Below, piece by piece: positions 61,407-64,000 of a stretch of 64,000 nucleotides of DNA (position 1 is its first letter; each line of letters opens with the position of its first letter). The DNA is taken from NCBI RefSeq assembly GCF_901686465.1, contig NZ_LR594487.1, positions 528,824 to 592,823 of the forward strand, in the 5' to 3' direction. The notes below the pieces were generated by a model, which had not been told where the DNA came from, did not search any database, and saw only the letters and a list, made by a program, of their open reading frames with translations. A program made the position numbers and the translations under genes. This stretch comes from Halorubrum sp. DM2. GTDB taxonomy: Archaea > Halobacteriota > Halobacteria > Halobacteriales > Haloferacaceae.

Positions 61407-62561
61407 CTAAAGCCGTGGGGTTCCCCCACTGGGGGTTGAACCCACGGAAACAGAGAGGTTCACAGGTTCTTCGTCACGTCCGACGATGACCTGTGTTTCG
61501 GGCTGTGCCAGTACAGCCCCCGCCTCGGACAGCGGTTTCGAAAACTTGCCCAAGGCTCGTTTCCCAATGTTCAGCGCACCGTTCTTGTCCGCGTTGTCGT
61601 CCAACCCGCACTCAGGACACTCGAACCGTCCCTGTGTCTCTCGGACGCCCTCGCAAGCACAGCGGTTACACGTCTTCGACGTGTCGTATTCCTCGACCAA
61701 CACCACCTCAATACCCGCGTCGTGTGCTTTGTACTCGATGTAGTTCAACAGTCGAGCGAACGGCATCTTGTGGGTCTTGTCGTTGACGTACCGCCCTTTG
61801 TCGTTGTCCCTGCGAATTCCACCGAGATCGCCCACGGTGATGACCGCGTTCCGCTCTTCGGCATCTTCTACAATGTGTCGAGCAATCTTGTGGAGACGGT
61901 CGTCCACCTTCCGCGCTTCCGCGTCACCGATGCGCTCGACCACCTGCTGTCCCTGTCGAGGTTTGGCCTTCCCGATAGACTTCCGTAGTTGCTTGTAGTG
62001 TTCGCGGAGCCGGCGCACTTCTTCGCCGTGGAACGTGGTGTCACGGTCCGAGAGGAACGCACAGGTAGCGACCCAGCGTGCGCCCATATCGATGGCCAGT
62101 ACGTCGTCATACTCGTCTTGGATGGTCACAGACCGTTTAACGACGAGATGGACGTACCAGTCGCCGTCACGGCGCACTAACTCGCTATCTCGAATGTCAC
62201 CCTCGTGGACGAGTGTTTCGTCCTTATGTGGAACGTGGGCGGGACACCAGATAGAGTTCCCCTGTCCCCGTTCAGGGTCGTAGACGGGGACTTTCATCCA
62301 CCACGACGACAGCACCGTGTCCTTGTCGTGGGCGATATCCAGTACGTCGTTGCGGAGAACGACGGGCTGCTCAGTGTCAGGGTTCGGGTCTTTCTGTCGC
62401 TGGACTTTCGACGCTTGCTGTTTCGTCGCGGAGTAGAGGTCGGCATCCCCGCCGTGAACTTCGCGTTGGAACGCCTCGTACTCACGGGCCAGCATGTCGG
62501 ATTTTCTGTTGGTCAGCGAGTGGAGCTTGACCCGCACCGTGGTTGAGACGTTCCGTTGCAT
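61407..62561 (-). CDS. tnpB: TnpB, RNA-guided nuclease homologue of IS605-type element
   Basis: A 384-residue protein from ATG 62561. RuvC-I Asp is in VLAIDMGARW (D158), a zinc ribbon CNRC (298-301) and CPEC (315-318) follow, and RuvC-III has Asp in LDDNADKNGALNI (about 321). RuvC-II usually reads (I/V)xEDL; here it is ITVGDLGGIR (GDL at 244-246), so the usual Glu is replaced by Gly with Asp next. The stop codon lies in the right-end hairpin. TnpB normally cleaves DNA using an RNA derived from the element end. The changed motif may reduce activity or be a haloarchaeal variant. Confidence 0.9.
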   Translation of the reverse strand: MQRNVSTTVRVKLHSLTNRKSDMLAREYEAFQREVHGGDADLYSATKQQASKVQRQKDPNPDTEQPVVLRNDVLDIAHDKDTVLSSWWMKVPVYDPERGQGNSIWCPAHVPHKDETLVHEGDIRDSELVRRDGDWYVHLVVKRSVTIQDEYDDVLAIDMGARWVATCAFLSDRDTTFHGEEVRRLREHYKQLRKSIGKAKPRQGQQVVERIGDAEARKVDDRLHKIARHIVEDAEERNAVITVGDLGGIRRDNDKGRYVNDKTHKMPFARLLNYIEYKAHDAGIEVVLVEEYDTSKTCNRCACEGVRETQGRFECPECGLDDNADKNGALNIGKRALGKFSKPLSEAGAVLAQPETQVIVGRDEEPVNLSVSVGSTPSGGTPRL

Positions 62562-62563
62562 CG

Positions 62564-62977
62564 TTATTCTCCCGCTTGTGCGTCGATGTACTCCTCGATG
62601 ACCTCGCTGGAGACGTCGCCCGCACTGGAAACGAAGTACGAGCGCGTCCATAGCGAGGGCAACCCGAAGTCGTACTCCTCACGGAGGTGATGCGAGGAGT
62701 AGCCCTTGATCTGTTGCATTATTTTGTTTGGAGCGAGTGTCGGATCGCCCGTGATGAACAAGTGAACGTGGTCGGGACGAATCGCTAACTCCAGAATCTC
62801 TACGTTGAGTTCGTCGGCTTTGTCCTCGATGAGTTCTTCGAGTCGATCGCGTACCTCGCCTTCGAGTACCGACTTGCGGTACTTCGGACACCAGACGAAG
62901 TGGTACTGGAGTTTGTGGATGTTGGTACGTTCTCGGTCGAACCCGCGAGGCATCGTCGGTATATAGAAGTAACTCAT
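62564..62977 (-). CDS. tnpA: TnpA, Y1 (HUH) transposase of IS200 type
   Basis: A 137-residue protein (an internal ATG at 62953 would give 129). The HUH motif is in RPDHVHLFI, the catalytic Tyr in EEYIDAQ near the C-terminus, and the family pattern LQYHFVWCPKYRKSVLEG is present near the N-terminus. It cuts and rejoins single-stranded ends at subterminal hairpins. The frame is intact, so the element may still move. The tnpB start lies two bases downstream. Confidence 0.93.
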   Translation of the reverse strand: MSYFYIPTMPRGFDRERTNIHKLQYHFVWCPKYRKSVLEGEVRDRLEELIEDKADELNVEILELAIRPDHVHLFITGDPTLAPNKIMQQIKGYSSHHLREEYDFGLPSLWTRSYFVSSAGDVSSEVIEEYIDAQAGE

Positions 62978-63139
62978 CTAAAGATGTTACGCAAATATCC
63001 AACCCCAAGCCGTGGCTACGAACGTGGATACATTCCCAGTTGTCGGCTTCATCCCACCCGTGAACGGGTGGGCTTTCGCCTCGCTACCGCTGTAACGCAC
63101 CGCATACTTATGCGGCGGTCGCTCGTCGTGACGCTCGTT

Positions 63140-63799
63140 ATGAACGAACGCGCGGCCGCCGTGCGACGACGTGACGTGCTTCGGGCCGGCGGCGCGGCGG
63201 GCCTCGTCGGCATCGCGGGTTGTGCGGGGTCCGGCGGCGGCGACGACCCGGCGTTCACGGAGGGGTTCGAGGAGGGCCTCGGCGACTGGGAGACGGGAGC
63301 CGCAATCGGTCCCGAGGTCGACCTCGCCGACTTCGATTGGGAGGTGGATGTCTCCGACGCAGAGGCGGCGTCGGGAGACGGCTCCCTCCGGATCTGGAAT
63401 CAGGGAGATTACGACGACGGGGTCACGTGGGCGGTCCATCCCGTCCCCGTCGAGTCCGGCGGGTCGTATCAGATCGAGGTGAGCGGGCAGTTCTGGAGCG
63501 AGTCGGAGTCGTTCAACACGATCCGACACGCACTGATGCGGCTGGGTCCCGAGCCGCCGGAGACGGAAGAGGAGTTCCCGCAGCCGGGACTCAACACCAC
63601 GGACCTCGGCGAGACGCCCTACGGCGGGCTGCGCGACTCGCTGTGGCTCGCGGACGGCTGGCGCGAGTACGCCTTCGAGTGGACGACGCCCGAACTGTCG
63701 ACGGACACGCTGTACCTCGCGGTCGGCACCGCAGTGATTTGGGAGGCGGACGCGACCCACTACGTGGACGACCTCTCGGTTCGCGTCGAGCCGCGGTGA
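63140..63799 (+). CDS. Tat-exported lipoprotein, function unknown
   Basis: A 219-residue protein from ATG 63140. A twin-Arg signal (AAVRRRDVLRAGGAAGLVGIAGC) with lipobox Cys is followed by a Gly/Ser spacer and an all-beta-looking domain. GFEEGLGDWETGAAIGPEVD, SGDGSLRIWNQGDYDDGVTWAVHPV and ADGWREYAFEWTTPELSTDTLYLAVG resemble a jelly-roll carbohydrate-binding fold. It is probably a surface protein. The IS200/IS605 left-end hairpin lies about 65 bases upstream, so its promoter may come from or be disrupted by the insertion. Confidence 0.65.
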   Translation: MNERAAAVRRRDVLRAGGAAGLVGIAGCAGSGGGDDPAFTEGFEEGLGDWETGAAIGPEVDLADFDWEVDVSDAEAASGDGSLRIWNQGDYDDGVTWAVHPVPVESGGSYQIEVSGQFWSESESFNTIRHALMRLGPEPPETEEEFPQPGLNTTDLGETPYGGLRDSLWLADGWREYAFEWTTPELSTDTLYLAVGTAVIWEADATHYVDDLSVRVEPR

Positions 63800-63940
63800 T
63801 CGACGGCTGACGGGCGACCCGAGGTGACGAGTGGTCCACAGTGGCGGGTGATCCACGGTCGACGGATCGGCGGCGCGCTCGCCGTCTCGCGCGCCAGCGC
63901 CGTCGCTCGGGGATCCGGAGTATCGCCCGCGACACTACCG

Positions 63941-64000
63941 GGCGGTGTTCAGATAAGGTTTGAAAGTGAGGCGGTGCGTTTTCAAAGTGTTCTATGCCAG
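63941..64000 (+). mobile_element. Second copy of the IS6-family element, left end only (cut by window edge)
   Basis: The 60 bases from 63941 are the same as the first 60 of the element at 14052, in the same orientation, including the terminal repeat and the transposase start (ATG at 63994). The octamer to its left is CACTACCG, so a genuine insertion should end with the same octamer outside the window. The remainder lies beyond base 64000. Confidence 0.95.

Larger units (their letters stand above)
61393..63080 (-). mobile_element. IS200/IS605-family element with tnpA and tnpB
   Basis: About 1.7 kb. The tnpA (Y1) and tnpB genes are two bases apart on the minus strand. Subterminal hairpins mark the ends: a perfect 8-base stem at 61401-61408/61411-61418 downstream of tnpB (CCACGGCT/AGCCGTGG) and another at 63053-63060/63065-63072 upstream of tnpA (CCCACCCG/CGGGTGGG). 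These elements move as single strands and make no target duplication, so the outer ends are approximate. The region around 61401-61440, at the tnpB 3' end, would be where a guide (omega) RNA ends. Confidence 0.88.

Noticed and set aside
63933..63940. ACACTACC just left of the second IS6 copy resembles the element's right end
   Set aside because: Only eight bases match the terminus and the preceding bases differ, so a tandem IS junction is not supported.
1..64000. CRISPR arrays, rRNA genes and replication origin features
   Set aside because: I looked for regularly spaced repeats, rRNA motifs and orc1/cdc6 with origin repeats and saw none.

Overview
The window is haloarchaeal chromosome, most like Halorubrum. 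The base composition is GC-rich, the proteins are strongly acidic, and many genes have a TATA-like box 25-30 bases before the start codon (leaderless transcripts). The archaeal RNA polymerase/ribosomal protein cluster, mevalonate kinase with isopentenyl phosphate kinase, the RFC large subunit and the TATA-driven tRNA genes all fit. The genus call is inferred from remembered protein and repeat sequences, not from a search.

Layout. 1-14 kb: start of a RecJ-like S1/DHH protein (cut by the window edge), a Yip1 protein, a pilin-like protein, a sugar oxidoreductase with the collapsed remnant of its partner gene, PspA, an enolase-superfamily/DUF1611 pair (possible D-glutamate catabolism), a GC-rich hairpin repeat, a chemotaxis transducer, a formate dehydrogenase-like molybdoenzyme and a YqeC-like protein. 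14.05-14.75 kb: an intact IS6-family element with 8-base target duplications, between yqeC and an aldehyde ferredoxin oxidoreductase homologue that lacks the iron-sulphur ligands. 16.8-20 kb: a Mrp ATPase and two isoprenoid kinases. 21-27.4 kb: the conserved minus-strand cluster rpsM-rpsD-rpsK-rpoD-tRNA-Leu-rpl18e-rplM-rpsI-rpoN-rpoK-eno-rpsB, with tRNA-Ser upstream. 27.6-32.1 kb: an alcohol dehydrogenase, cytidylate kinase, Cbf5/TruB and an aspartoacylase-like enzyme.

32.2-38.2 kb is a decayed, AT-richer integration island beginning at tRNA-Pro. It holds two partial copies of a tyrosine recombinase C-terminus, an IS5-type transposase remnant, a multi-pass membrane protein, a small wHTH (DUF7344-like) protein, an intact Fic protein preceded by direct repeats, and the last 37 codons of a restriction-modification methylase. 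38.3-48.5 kb: a ComEC-like lipoprotein with a DUF3006 partner, and a complete dipeptide/oligopeptide ABC transporter (dppBCDF, with dppA convergent).

48.7-58.6 kb: RFC large subunit, a soluble histidine kinase, a second alcohol dehydrogenase, a polar amino acid ABC transporter, a CtaA/COX15-type haem A synthase, and a MATE exporter that appears translationally coupled to a 36-codon reading frame behind a TetR-like operator. A second accessory region starts at tRNA-His (58.7 kb): a duplicated, hairpin-forming tRNA 3' end, a GIY-YIG-like protein, a possible PD-(D/E)xK-like protein, a UlaG-like hydrolase and an IS200/IS605 element with tnpA and tnpB. The window ends inside a second copy of the same IS6 element, in the same orientation as the first and 49,889 bases away.

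No CRISPR array or rRNA gene was seen. The best leads for undescribed biology are the two-gene nuclease-like unit at tRNA-His, the Fic locus with its upstream repeats, the cluster-less AOR and the 36-aa frame upstream of MATE.
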